64,000 bases of DNA from Candidatus Amarobacter glycogenicus (GCA_016719395.1 JADJZF010000015.1:1-64000), one strand, 5' to 3'. Positions 25,876 to 37,580 are shown, counted from the first letter of the stretch. Numbers and translations are program-made. The notes: generated from the sequence alone by a model not told the origin.

Positions 25876-27942
25876 TCAGTGTGCGGCGTGGGCCTCTTCC
25901 ACTGCCTTCTTGTGTTCTTCGATGACTTTCTGGGCGAGCTGGTGAGGGACCTCACCGTAGTGATCAAAGTCCAGTTCGAACGCCCCACGCCCTTGGGTGA
26001 TCGAACGCAGGTCCGCCGCGTAACGCTGCACCTCCGCGAGCGGCACTTCAGCTTCCACAACGCTCATGCCGCCGTCCGGATTGATGCCGTGGATCTTGGC
26101 TCGCTTGGTGTTCAAGTCGCTCACCACGTCACCCGCATGTGCTTCCGGAGCGAACACCCGGATCGTCATAACTGGCTCCAGAAGCGTCCCGCCTGAGCCG
26201 TGGATGGCCTCCTTGAGGGCCTGCGCTGCCGCGAGCTTGAAGGCCATCTCGCTCGAGTCGACCGGGTGGTGTTTTCCGTCGAGGAGGGTGACCTGGCAGT
26301 CGGTCAGCTCGTAGCCCGCGAGCACGCCATGGACTGCGGTCTCGTGGACTCCCTTCTCGACTGCGGGGATGAACTCCTTGGGCACCGAGCCGCCGACCAC
26401 CTTCTCGCCAAAGACCAGTCCCGCCCCACGAGGCAGCGGTTCGACGTCGAGGATGACCCTCGCATACTGGCCGTGGCCCCCGGTCTGTTTCTTGTGGGTG
26501 TAATCCGCATGGGCCTTCTTCGAAACCGTTTCACGGTAGGGGACGCGCGGCAGGGTCAGTTCGACGTCGATGTTGAACTTGCGCTTCAACCGCTCCATGG
26601 TCACTTCCAGGTGCGCTTCGCCGAGACCTGCAAGGATGATCTCGCCGGAAGACTGGTCGCGGCTGAGCCGCAGGCCGGGGTCCTCTTCGACAAGGCGCTG
26701 GAGACTAGTCCCGAGCTTGTCGACGGCGCCCTTGGAAGTAGGGTGGACTGCCATGCTGAACACCGGACTTGGGAACTGGATCGGCTCGAAGCGGGCGCCA
26801 AGTTCCTTCGCGCAAAGCGTGTCGCCCGTTTCGGTGTGGGCCAGCTTGGCCACAACACCGATGTCGCCCGCCTGGAGTTCCGGCGTCGCGGTCTGTTCCT
26901 TCCCTCGCTGGACGTAGATGGTGCCCAGGCGTTCGTCCGCCTCCCGGTTCGCATTCCAAAGGTGGCTGTCGCCCTTCACCACGCCGGTGACGACTCGCAT
27001 GTACGTCAGGCGCCCGACGTACGGGTCCGCCGAGGTCTTGAAAACGCGTGCCGCTGGAGCCCCCTTGGGGTCCGCCGAGAGCGACTTCTCTCCAGCCGCG
27101 ATGGGGTCGCGGTCCAGCGGTGATGGGCCGCTGAACGCGATGTTGTGGAGGGCCTGGCGCACGCCGATGAGCTTCGTCGCCGAGGCGCAGATCACCGGAA
27201 TAATCAGATTGTGGTCGAGCCCGCCGTGGAGGACTTTTCGAAGTTCGTCCTCGGTCAGTTCCTCATCGGCGAAGTACTTCGTCATCAGCTCTTCATCGGT
27301 TTCGACGATGCCTTCGATGAGTTGGGCGCGCAGCGTCGCCGCCTGCTCGGCGAGGTCCGCGGGGACCTCGGTCTCTTCGGCCTCTTCGCCCGTGTAGGCG
27401 CGCATGTGCAGGAGATCCACGATCCCCCGGAATGAATCGTGCGCACCGATGGGGAGTTGGAGCGGCATCACCCGGTGGCCCCAGCGCGCCTGTAGCTGCG
27501 CCAGCACATTGCCGAAATCGGCGTTCTCCCGGTCCATCCGGTTGATCACGATCATCTTGGGCAGGCCGATCTTCTCGGTGATGCTCCAGGTGCGGTCGGT
27601 GCCCACTTCCGGGCCCGAGACGGCATCCACCACAACGAGGGCCAGGTCGGCGGCGTTTGCTCCGCAAATCACCTCGGAGATGAAGTCGGCATAGCCGGGC
27701 GTGTCGATCAGATTGATCTTCCGGCCCTCCCACTCCACCGGGACGATGGAGAGGTTGAGACTGAACTTCCGTTTGTGTTCGTCTTCGTCGTAGTCGCTGA
27801 CGGTGTTTTGGTCCTGGATGGTCCCGAGACGGGTAGAGCCCCCACTTTCGTAAAGGGCTGCTTCGGCGAACATCGTCTTACCGACGCTGCCGTGGCCAAC
27901 CAGGACCACATTACGGATGTCTTCGGTGGCATACACCTTCAT
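25876..27942 (-). CDS. elongation factor G-like translational GTPase (EF-G paralog)
   Basis: A 688-residue GTPase with EF-G architecture (G domain, beta barrel, domains III-V). The P-loop reads GHGSVGKT at 16-23, not GHIDAGKT as in the canonical EF-G, and DTPGYADF and NRMDREN are the other G motifs. Later segments HGQYARVIL, GGSVPKEFIPAVEKG and the terminal domain V are intact. The changed P-loop and the Chloroflexota context suggest the EF-G II/EF-G-like lineage rather than the main FusA. Its exact role (ribosome recycling, or stress) cannot be assigned. A GGAGG ribosome binding site lies before the ATG. It has no operon partners. Confidence 0.88.
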   Translation of the reverse strand: MKVYATEDIRNVVLVGHGSVGKTMFAEAALYESGGSTRLGTIQDQNTVSDYDEDEHKRKFSLNLSIVPVEWEGRKINLIDTPGYADFISEVICGANAADLALVVVDAVSGPEVGTDRTWSITEKIGLPKMIVINRMDRENADFGNVLAQLQARWGHRVMPLQLPIGAHDSFRGIVDLLHMRAYTGEEAEETEVPADLAEQAATLRAQLIEGIVETDEELMTKYFADEELTEDELRKVLHGGLDHNLIIPVICASATKLIGVRQALHNIAFSGPSPLDRDPIAAGEKSLSADPKGAPAARVFKTSADPYVGRLTYMRVVTGVVKGDSHLWNANREADERLGTIYVQRGKEQTATPELQAGDIGVVAKLAHTETGDTLCAKELGARFEPIQFPSPVFSMAVHPTSKGAVDKLGTSLQRLVEEDPGLRLSRDQSSGEIILAGLGEAHLEVTMERLKRKFNIDVELTLPRVPYRETVSKKAHADYTHKKQTGGHGQYARVILDVEPLPRGAGLVFGEKVVGGSVPKEFIPAVEKGVHETAVHGVLAGYELTDCQVTLLDGKHHPVDSSEMAFKLAAAQALKEAIHGSGGTLLEPVMTIRVFAPEAHAGDVVSDLNTKRAKIHGINPDGGMSVVEAEVPLAEVQRYAADLRSITQGRGAFELDFDHYGEVPHQLAQKVIEEHKKAVEEAHAAH

Positions 27943-28141
27943 AGATCCGAACCTCCACAGCTATAGATGAAACCAGGGTCTGGCCGGGATTCTACCCGCG
28001 CCGCGCCACGGCTCTCAATCTCCGTCCCGGTGCGCTGACGCGGCGCCGGAAGCCGACATCTGAAGTCGGGTTTGGCGGACGGTATCGCTCACGACCTCCA
28101 CCCGCCGTAGACTGGGATAGACCCGCACGAATGTTCGCATT

Positions 28142-30883
28142 ATGACTTCTACCTACGTCGCACTTGACCTGGAAACGACGGGGCTCGACCCCGAGCGCGA
28201 CCGAATTATCGAAGTTGGCGCAGTGCGTTTCGACCCCGATGGGAACGAACTCGATACCCTTTCGTACATAGTCAACCCGGGCCGCGAGGTCCCCGCATTC
28301 ATCGAACGCTTCACCGGCGTAACCAACGAGATGACTATCCGAGCGCCGAAACTGGCATCCATCCGGCTCGACATCGAGCGGTTCGTCGGCGATGCAGTGG
28401 TCGTCGGACATAACATCGGGTTCGACCTTCACTTCCTCGCTCGAGAAGGAATCCGTGTATCCCCCAAGGCGGTCGACACGGCCGGATTGGCCCGATACCT
28501 GCTTCCGGCGCTCCAGGGCCACGGGCTGATGGAGGTCGCCGGCGCACTCGGAGTCGAGGCCGGAGACCACCATCGGGCGCTGAACGATGCCCGTACCGCG
28601 GCCGCCGTATTCGTCGGCCTGCTGCGGAACGCCGAGGGCCTCCCCGAGTCGCAGCGGTTCCAGCTCGCCCGTTTCGTCTCGATGCACGAACCCCTTCTGG
28701 CCCAGGTCATCGCGGGGGATGAGTGGGACAAGCGCTCCGGCGGCGGCCATATCCCGGTCCTTCGCCCGGCCCGCGAGCATCCCCCGCTCGAGCCCCGGGA
28801 GCCACGTATCCCCATCCTGGTGGAAGACCTGCGCCGGGCTTTTGAAGCGGCCCCCGCGGGCTTCGAACGGTTCGAGCAGCGCCCCGAGCAGCTTGAGATG
28901 GCCGAAGCAGTGCGGTCGGCCTTCCATCGCGGCGGGCACTGGCTCATCGAGGCGGGCACGGGCGTCGGCAAGTCGCTGGCCTATCTCCTCCCGGCTGCGC
29001 TCCACGCGATCCAGAACGGCGAGCGGGTCGTCATTTCGACCAATACCATCGCGCTCCAGGAACAGTTGCTCTCGAAGGACATTCCCGCACTCCGCGAGGT
29101 ACTCTTGAGCGCCGGAGCCATCAAGGCGCCGGATGAGTTCCGCGCAGCGCTCCTGAAGGGACGCTCCAACTATCTCTGCATGAAGCGGTGGGTCGGAAAC
29201 TACGCTGCTGGCCTTGGCGACCCCGACTTCGCCCGCCTCAGTTCGGCAATGCTGGTGTGGCTTTCGGAAACCGAAACCGGCGATCGTTCGGAATTAAACC
29301 TCGATCCGTCCGAGTGGGTGACCTGGCAGCGGTTTTCGGCCCAGGACACCGACTGCCTCGCCCGCCAGGACCGCCACGTGCGCGAAGGCAACTGTTTTCT
29401 CCTCCGCGCCCGCCAGGCGGCGGAATCGGCGCACATCCTGGTGGTCAACCACGCGCTCCTGCTCGCCGATCTCGTCGCCGGGGGAAGCGCAATCCCGGAC
29501 TTCGATCACCTCATCATCGACGAGGCCCACAACCTGGAGGACGCCGCCACGAACCAGTTCGGTGGCAGCGTCAGCATGCGCAAGACGGTCGACGTGCTTG
29601 ACGGCATCTACCGCCGGCCAGGCCGTGACCACCGCGAAGGCGGGGTCGTCACGCTGGTCCGAGCCCTTCCAGAGGCAGCGTTCGGCCCCGTCGCCAAGTC
29701 GCTGGAGGAGGCCGTCGCCCGCTGCACCGAAAAGGCCCGGCCGTTCTTCGATGCGCTTGCCATGCTGCTCCCGCCGACAGGAGAGGATGACCGCGTCCTG
29801 ATTACCGGAGGCATTCGCCACAGCGACATCTGGGGCAGAGTCGAGTCGGCGTGGCATGATTTCGAGATCGGTCTCCGCGATGTCGAAGCACGTGTATCCA
29901 CCGCCCGAAAACTCATCTCCGAAGCGGCCATCGAGAGTGCCGAAGTGCTCGCCGGCGAGGTCGATTCCGCCCTCCGCAAAGTCTCGGACCTCCACCTTCA
30001 GGCCGCCCAGCTCCTCGGGGCGACCGCGGACGACCTCATCCTCTGGGCCGGCCGGGACCGTGACACGACGGGCACGCTCAACGTCGCTCCGCTGGAAGTT
30101 GGCCCGCGGCTCTGGGAAGAATTGCTCTCCAGGCGACGCGTCGTCGTGGCGACGAGTGCCACGCTGAGCGCAAACAACGACATGAGCTTTGCCTCGAAGC
30201 GCCTCGGTTTCGAAGACCCCCAGGTACTCCAGCTCGGTTCCCCCTTCGATTACCCCAACGCGACGCTTCTCTGTGCGGTCGAAGACGTGCCCGATCCCTC
30301 GGAGCGCGGGTACCTTGAGGGCGTTGCCCGCGCCGTCGTGGAACTCACCCTTGCTTCCGACGGCCGGGCGCTGGCGCTGTTCACGTCGAACGCGGCCCTC
30401 CGGCGAGTAGCGGACCTCGTCCGCCCGGAACTTGAGGCCGCGGGCATCATCGCCCTTGCCCAGGGCGTCGACGGCTCGCCCAAGCAGCTCACCGACCAGT
30501 TGCGGAACAACCCGCGGACGCTCGTCCTTGGCACTTCGAGCTTCTGGGAAGGCGTGGACATCCGCGGCGACGCGCTCTCGATGCTCATGATCGCGCGCCT
30601 GCCCTTCGGTGTGCCGAGTGACCCCGTCTTCAAGGCCCGTTCCGAGCAGTACGACGACCCTTTCGGGCAATACTCGCTCCCGGCGGCCGTCCTCAAATTT
30701 CGCCAGGGCTTCGGGCGCCTCATCCGCGACAAGGACGACCGCGGTGTCGTCGCCCTCCTCGACCGTCGAATCTGGGAGAAGCGCTACGGCAAGCAGTTCG
30801 TCGACTCGCTGCCGGACTGCACACGCCTGAAAGCGCCGATGGACGTCGTCGCGCGCCACGCGATGGAGTGGCTCGAACGGTGA
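28142..30883 (+). CDS. DinG-type ATP-dependent helicase with N-terminal DEDDh exonuclease
   Basis: A 913-residue fusion. Residues ~1-165 form a DEDDh 3'-5' exonuclease (ALDLETTGLD, GHNIGFDLHFL, HHRALNDA). After a linker comes an XPD/DinG-type superfamily 2 helicase: Walker A EAGTGVGKS near 270, IIDEAHN near 457, and ATSATLS plus LGTSSFWEGVD in the second half. Fe-S ligands seem incomplete: Cys346, Cys405 and Cys418 are visible, but the fourth expected Cys is missing, so a classical 4Fe-4S cluster is doubtful. The architecture suits processing of R-loops or damaged ends. The GNAT gene overlaps its stop. Confidence 0.9.
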   Translation: MTSTYVALDLETTGLDPERDRIIEVGAVRFDPDGNELDTLSYIVNPGREVPAFIERFTGVTNEMTIRAPKLASIRLDIERFVGDAVVVGHNIGFDLHFLAREGIRVSPKAVDTAGLARYLLPALQGHGLMEVAGALGVEAGDHHRALNDARTAAAVFVGLLRNAEGLPESQRFQLARFVSMHEPLLAQVIAGDEWDKRSGGGHIPVLRPAREHPPLEPREPRIPILVEDLRRAFEAAPAGFERFEQRPEQLEMAEAVRSAFHRGGHWLIEAGTGVGKSLAYLLPAALHAIQNGERVVISTNTIALQEQLLSKDIPALREVLLSAGAIKAPDEFRAALLKGRSNYLCMKRWVGNYAAGLGDPDFARLSSAMLVWLSETETGDRSELNLDPSEWVTWQRFSAQDTDCLARQDRHVREGNCFLLRARQAAESAHILVVNHALLLADLVAGGSAIPDFDHLIIDEAHNLEDAATNQFGGSVSMRKTVDVLDGIYRRPGRDHREGGVVTLVRALPEAAFGPVAKSLEEAVARCTEKARPFFDALAMLLPPTGEDDRVLITGGIRHSDIWGRVESAWHDFEIGLRDVEARVSTARKLISEAAIESAEVLAGEVDSALRKVSDLHLQAAQLLGATADDLILWAGRDRDTTGTLNVAPLEVGPRLWEELLSRRRVVVATSATLSANNDMSFASKRLGFEDPQVLQLGSPFDYPNATLLCAVEDVPDPSERGYLEGVARAVVELTLASDGRALALFTSNAALRRVADLVRPELEAAGIIALAQGVDGSPKQLTDQLRNNPRTLVLGTSSFWEGVDIRGDALSMLMIARLPFGVPSDPVFKARSEQYDDPFGQYSLPAAVLKFRQGFGRLIRDKDDRGVVALLDRRIWEKRYGKQFVDSLPDCTRLKAPMDVVARHAMEWLER

Positions 30884-31247
30884 GGGCCGACGATCTGCCG
30901 CTACCGATCATCGGCGAACGGTTCCGCCTGGAGAACAGGGGAGACGAGATGACGATTGTGAGGCTCGCCGATGGCGCGGAAGTGGGTCGAATCAGAATTG
31001 AGGGCGCGGAGGGTGCCTTGCTGGTCCGCTCACTCTGCATCGACGAACCGCACCGCAGCTACGGTGCCGGCTCGAAGCCGCCCGCCTCTTCAACCAGGCC
31101 TGCCAAGCTGCCAAAGTCCCACTCGTCCGCACCTGGGCGCCGCGAGACCTCGGGCTCTCCGTGTACTTCTGGATCCGCATGGGCTACAGCCCGGTCCCCG
31201 GCGAGGGTCCAGAGGGAGGCATCTGGTTCGAGCGGAGGCTGGAGTAA
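30880..31247 (+). CDS. small GNAT-like N-acetyltransferase (one-base frameshift)
   Basis: About 122 residues when reconstructed. The N-terminal half (VRADDLPLPIIGERF ... SLCIDEPHRSYGAG) is in the first frame. The second half (EAARLFNQACQAA ... VYFWIRMGYSPV) follows after a missing base near 31069. The combination resembles a short GNAT fold, with the final RMGYSPV segment typical of the acyl-CoA-binding end. The GTG start overlaps the DinG stop. Substrate is unknown. The call as GNAT is moderate, since the usual acyl-CoA loop is shortened to RSYGAG. Confidence 0.6.
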
Positions 31248-31361
31248 GGGAAGGTGAGTTCGTGTCGCAATTCACCGCAGCGCGCCTGGCCTCCCGGTGC
31301 CGGACTCCGGTCGACGTCACCCTGACGGACCAATGACTAATCCGCTTGGGCCAGGTTCTGC

Positions 31362-31387
31362 CCCTCTCCCGCCGCGGCGGGAGAGGG
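31362..31387. terminator. 26-bp perfect palindrome between convergent genes
   Basis: CCCTCTCCCGCCG is followed immediately by its reverse complement. It lies between the acetyltransferase gene and the minus-strand icd gene. There is no U-run, so it may act as a terminator or a REP-like element; it is listed as terminator only because of position. Confidence 0.45.
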
Positions 31388-31400
31388 ATCGGCCTTAGCC

Positions 31401-32621
31401 CTACCAGGCAGCCATCTTCTTTTGCAGGTTGCGGTCGAGCGCATCAAGGAAGTCCTCGGTGCTCAGCCACGGCGCATCCGGGGCAACGAGCAGCGAAAGG
31501 TCCTTCGTCATCTGCCCGCTTTCTACGGTTTCGACGCAGACCCTCTCCAGTGTTTCGGCGAACTTGCCGACATCCGGCGTCCCATCGAGCTTGGCACGGA
31601 ACGAGAGGCCCTGGGTCCAGGCGAAGATCGATGCGATCGGGTTCGTCGAGGTCTTCTCGCCACGCTGGTGCGCCCGGTAGTGCCGGGTGACGGTGCCGTG
31701 GGCCGCTTCCGCTTCGCAGGTCTTCCCATCGGGAGTCAGGAGGACTGACGTCATGAGTCCGAGAGAGCCGTACCCCTGGGCGACCGTGTCTGACTGGACG
31801 TCTCCATCGTAGTTCTTGCACGCCCAGACATAACCGCCCTCCCACTTCATTGCCGCAGCCACCATGTCGTCGATGAGCCGGTGCTCGTAGGTCAGCCCGT
31901 TCGCCTTGAAGTCGGCCGCGAACTCCGCATCGAAGACTTCCTGGAAGATGTCCTTAAATCGGCCGTCGTAAGCCTTGAGGATGGTGTTCTTCGTCGAGAG
32001 GTACACCGGGTACTTGCGGTCCAGGCCGTAGCGGAGGGAGGCGCGAGCGAAATCGCGGATCGAGTCATCGAAGTTGTACATGCCCATGGCAATGCCCGGG
32101 CCCGTGAACTTTGCGACCTCGAGGTTGATCGGCGCACCGCCGCCCTCGGGGACGTAGTTGATGGTCACCGTCCCCGGTCCGGGGACGCGGAAGTCGGTGG
32201 CCTTGTACTGGTCGCCGTGGGCGTGACGACCGATCACAATCGGCTTCGTCCATCCGGGGACCAGCCGGGGGATGTTCGAGCAGATGATCGGCTCGCGGAA
32301 GACAACTCCGCCGAGGATGTTCCGGACGGTCCCGTTCGGGGATTTCCACATCTGCTTGAGCTTGAACTCTTCCACGCGGGCTTCATCGGGCGTGATGGTC
32401 GCGCACTTCACCCCGACTCCGTGCTTCTTGATGGCATTGGCGGCGTCGATCGTCACCTGGTCGTTGGTCTGATCGCGGTACTCGATGCCGAGGTCGTAGT
32501 ACAGCAGTTCGACATCGAGGTAAGGGAGGATCAGCTTGTCCTTGATGAACTGCCAGATGATGCGCGTCATTTCATCGCCATCGAGTTCGACAACCGGGTT
32601 AGTGACCTTGATCTTCGCCAT
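31401..32621 (-). CDS. icd: isocitrate dehydrogenase (NADP+), eukaryote-type homodimer
   Basis: A 406-residue TCA-cycle enzyme that oxidises isocitrate to 2-oxoglutarate. The N-terminal NPVVELDGDEMTRIIW and the MWKSPNGTVRNILGG loop, then the QSDTVAQGYGSLGLM and EAAHGTVTRHYR segments, are typical of the type II NADP enzyme, as in eukaryotes and some bacteria, rather than the E. coli Icd form. The ATG at 32621 has AGGAG 11 bases upstream. It lies 67 bases downstream of acnA; the two probably form one unit. A palindrome follows its stop. Confidence 0.95.
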   Translation of the reverse strand: MAKIKVTNPVVELDGDEMTRIIWQFIKDKLILPYLDVELLYYDLGIEYRDQTNDQVTIDAANAIKKHGVGVKCATITPDEARVEEFKLKQMWKSPNGTVRNILGGVVFREPIICSNIPRLVPGWTKPIVIGRHAHGDQYKATDFRVPGPGTVTINYVPEGGGAPINLEVAKFTGPGIAMGMYNFDDSIRDFARASLRYGLDRKYPVYLSTKNTILKAYDGRFKDIFQEVFDAEFAADFKANGLTYEHRLIDDMVAAAMKWEGGYVWACKNYDGDVQSDTVAQGYGSLGLMTSVLLTPDGKTCEAEAAHGTVTRHYRAHQRGEKTSTNPIASIFAWTQGLSFRAKLDGTPDVGKFAETLERVCVETVESGQMTKDLSLLVAPDAPWLSTEDFLDALDRNLQKKMAAW

Positions 32622-32688
32622 GAGTACGTGCTCCTGCTTCGGGTGAATGGTCAGGGGCGGACTTCCCACCCCTGCTTGGTGGTTCCGG

Positions 32689-35367
<2,679 letters not shown>

Positions 35368-35369
35368 CT

Positions 35370-35610
35370 GTCAGTCCTTGTGATTGACGGCCGGACGACG
35401 CCGGCGCGGGCGGGCCTGCGGCGTTCGCTACAAGGTCGGTGATGAGCGGGGCGGAATGAATCCCATGTCCCAAGCCTCCTTCCACGTGCGCGTGGGGGTA
35501 CTTGGGCCCTTTCCGGAGAGGCATTCTCCGGTTCCGCCGTCTCGCCAGGTGTCCGCGACTTCCCCTGGTGGGGGACCGTTGGGCCCGGGCCTGGCATTTC
35601 GTGGGACGGC
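35370..35610 (-). promoter_or_regulatory. long structured 5' leader of acnA with a 12-codon upstream ORF
   Basis: On the minus strand the leader holds local hairpins, for example GGAGA-ATGCC-TCTCC, a CCCAAG/CTTGGG stem enclosing CCACG-CGCA-CGTGG, and CCAGG/CCTGG. At 35475-35481 lies a perfect AAGGAGG, eight bases before an ATG at 35466 that opens a 12-residue frame ending in TAG (35428-35430). No known riboswitch consensus was recognised. The start of acnA itself has its own AAGGAC site. Together with 35611-35815 this is the largest non-coding stretch of the window (448 bases). Confidence 0.5.
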
Positions 35611-35617
35611 CATGGCG

Positions 35618-35626
35618 AGTATAGCA
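35618..35626 (-). promoter_or_regulatory. extended -10 promoter of acnA
   Basis: Minus-strand TGC-TATACT is a perfect extended -10. Transcription would start near 35611, giving the long acnA leader. No matching -35 is seen at 17 bases. Confidence 0.55.
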
Positions 35627-35815
35627 TCGCCGGGTCGCGCAGTGGCGAGCAAAACGGACGCAATAATTGATGACAATCCGATTGGGCGCATGTAATCTGA
35701 TTCCGGTACCCGCGTTCGTCGGCCTCACGGAGAGGCTTACACATCCTGTCGGCGCTCGATTGACCGTAGGTCCAAGAAAAATTCTCAGGTTTGGTTAGTC
35801 CAGGAGGTCTATCGG

Positions 35816-36407
35816 GTGTCTTACACCGACAAGACGCTCGTCTGCAGCGATTGCAGCGAGTCGTTCGTGTTCACAGCGGGTGAACAAGAGTTTCACGCAT
35901 CAAAGGGATTCACGCGCGAGCCGCGGCGGTGCCCGAACTGTCGACGGCTGAAGAAGCAGCAAAGCGGTGAAGGTGGCGGCAGTTTTGGCGCCCCTCGCGC
36001 ACCGCGCCAGCTTTTCGATGCCGTCTGCGCATCGTGCGGCAAAGAAGCAAAGGTCCCCTTCGAACCACGGGGCGACCGTCCCGTCTACTGTAGTGATTGC
36101 TTCCAGCCTCAGCCCCGCACGCTTTCGAGTGGCGGTGGTGGCGGCTTCGGCGGCGGACGCCCCAGCGGCGGCTTCGGTGGCGGCGGTGGCTTCGGCGGTG
36201 GACGCCCGCGGCGGTGGCGGCGGTGGCGGTTACCGCGACAGCGGCTTCGGTGGCGGAGGTGGTGGCCGCAGCAGCAGCGGCGGTGGCGGCGGCGGTTTCG
36301 ATAGCGGCTTCGGCAGCTTCGAAGGTGGTCGCGGCGGCCCGGCTGGTGGGCGCGGCGGCTGGAACGACCGCAACCGCGAACGCGGCGGCGGCAAGGGTCG
36401 CCGGTAG
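35816..36407 (+). CDS. double Zn-ribbon protein with glycine-rich RGG-like tail (frameshift)
   Basis: About 196 residues when reconstructed. The first ribbon uses CSDC and CPNC (residues ~10-45). The second is a CxxC-x17-CxxC unit, CASC to CSDC, near residue 70-95. The rest is a long Gly-rich tail with repeats such as GFGGGRP, GGGGGFD, and a terminal RGGWNDRNRERGGG. The tail's frame changes near 36208; one extra base, or two missing, explains it. AGGAGG lies before the GTG start. The ribbon plus low-complexity tail suggests nucleic-acid binding, but no function is known. Confidence 0.72.
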
Positions 36408-36435
36408 CAGTCCAACCCCACAAATCGGAATGAGT

Positions 36436-36462
36436 AAGAGGCCGGGAGCATCCCGGCCTCTT
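36436..36462 (+). terminator. intrinsic terminator after the Zn-ribbon gene
   Basis: AAGAGGCCGGGA pairs with TCCCGGCCTCTT across GCA, followed by GTTTT. It lies 29 bases after the stop. Confidence 0.85.
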
Positions 36463-36493
36463 GTTTTCCCGGCCCGCCTCGCTTGTGCTGGGC

Positions 36494-36499
36494 TATACT
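36494..36499 (+). promoter_or_regulatory. -10 element of the tRNA-Met/Ile gene
   Basis: TATACT lies ten bases before the tRNA 5' end. No convincing -35 was found. Confidence 0.4.
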
Positions 36500-36508
36500 C
36501 TCTCCGTG

Positions 36509-36584
36509 GGGCCCATAGCTCAGCGGTGAGAGCGGCCGGCTCATAACCGGTTGGTCCTGGGTTCGAATCCCGGTGGGCCCACCA
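36509..36584 (+). tRNA. tRNA-Met or tRNA-Ile2 (anticodon CAT)
   Basis: GGGCCCA pairs with TGGGCCC; anticodon loop CTCATAA; T-arm GGGTTCGAATCCC; CCA encoded. G1-C72 pairing and no C1-A72 mismatch exclude initiator tRNA. Elongator Met and lysidine-modified Ile2 both carry CAT; sequence alone does not separate them here. Confidence 0.9.
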
Positions 36585-36678
36585 AGATTGACTTGCGTCA
36601 TACTTCCTCGGTGCCCTGTCCGTTCAGGGTGCCGGGCGCGCTTGGCGCCTCTCAACAAGTGGGAGACTCGCCGATCCC

Positions 36679-37494
36679 GTGGGGCTCGAACGTTTGACAC
36701 CGCTGCAAGACCCGCTCGCGTTCTCAGATCCTTCCGAGCTGATCGTCGGGCCACACCGGGCCTTCAGACTCTCAGCCGCGGAAGTGGGCGCCGCCAGAGT
36801 CATGGCGACCGAGATAGTGGGGTCTTGGGATCCGGCGTCCGCCATTGTGAAATTTGTACATCTGAATGTACGCGAGACCTATGGGCTCAGCCGCTACAAG
36901 AGAGGCCCGCTCGCCGTGCTGGAATCCGGACGCGGGGACTGTCTTGAGGCCCACGTGGTCGCCACAATGCTCCTGCGGGCGTTGGGCATCCCGTGCCGCT
37001 TTGTGTCAGAAATCGCCGCAGCACAGTTCGAACCCGGACAAGCGCTCGCTGCCCTTCTCCGCAAGAGTGCGGCAGGACCGTGGACCAACAGCCACGTTTG
37101 GGCAGAAAACTGGGACGGTGATGCCTGGCGGCCTCTCGACGCCACCTTCGGGGGAGTCTCAGGATTCAGAGACTGGATCGCCGAGCGACTGCGCCCAGAT
37201 GGGGGCCGTTTCGGTTGGCGTTTCCCGCTGCAATTGCGCAGTCGCGACGCCGATGGTGGAGTTGGTGAGGACCTTTCCGAGCGTTACTTGATTGAGCCGT
37301 TTGCCGAACAGCGAGAAAGTGCGGCGTTCCGCGAGTGGGAGGCCGACATCGCATACTTCCGGCAGTTGCGCCGCGAAAGTCCTTACCTTGGTGCGCGTCT
37401 CACACTCCAGGGCGCCCGACTCAGGCGAATGACAGGTGACCTGAAGTTGCTCCTCGCCGGGCGGCGCCAGCTCGCGCCAGCTTCGGATTCATGA
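36679..37494 (+). CDS. transglutaminase-like (papain-fold) domain protein
   Basis: A 271-residue soluble protein with the transglutaminase-like triad. Cys88 is in GDCLEAHVVATMLLRALGIP, His139 in SHVWAE, and Asp154 in LDATFGG. The middle segments fit the TGc superfamily used in many bacterial hydrolases or proteases. No signal peptide is seen, so it acts in the cytoplasm. GTG start at 36679. It sits between the tRNA and Ku; no functional link to repair is known. Confidence 0.82.
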   Translation: MGLERLTPLQDPLAFSDPSELIVGPHRAFRLSAAEVGAARVMATEIVGSWDPASAIVKFVHLNVRETYGLSRYKRGPLAVLESGRGDCLEAHVVATMLLRALGIPCRFVSEIAAAQFEPGQALAALLRKSAAGPWTNSHVWAENWDGDAWRPLDATFGGVSGFRDWIAERLRPDGGRFGWRFPLQLRSRDADGGVGEDLSERYLIEPFAEQRESAAFREWEADIAYFRQLRRESPYLGARLTLQGARLRRMTGDLKLLLAGRRQLAPASDS

Positions 37495-37518
37495 CCTTCG
37501 GCTGACGTCCGGCCGTTA

Positions 37519-37527
37519 TGGTAGAGT
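37519..37527 (+). promoter_or_regulatory. possible extended -10 of the Ku-LigD unit
   Basis: TGG-TAGAGT lies 53 bases before the ku ATG. It is a moderate extended -10 match. Confidence 0.3.
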
Positions 37528-37580
37528 AGGCGTCCGGCTCTGCTCGGAATGCCGCGCTCCCCGCGCGCCGGAGGTTCTGC

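Noticed and set aside
28128..28137. LexA-like box (CGAA-TG-TTCG) just before the DinG-type gene
   Set aside because: The spacer is two bases; Gram-positive-type boxes need CGAAC-N4-GTTCG. The match is by chance likely.
29294..30859. Long minus-strand frame opposite the DinG-type helicase
   Set aside because: Shadow frame; helicase motifs on the plus strand are unambiguous.
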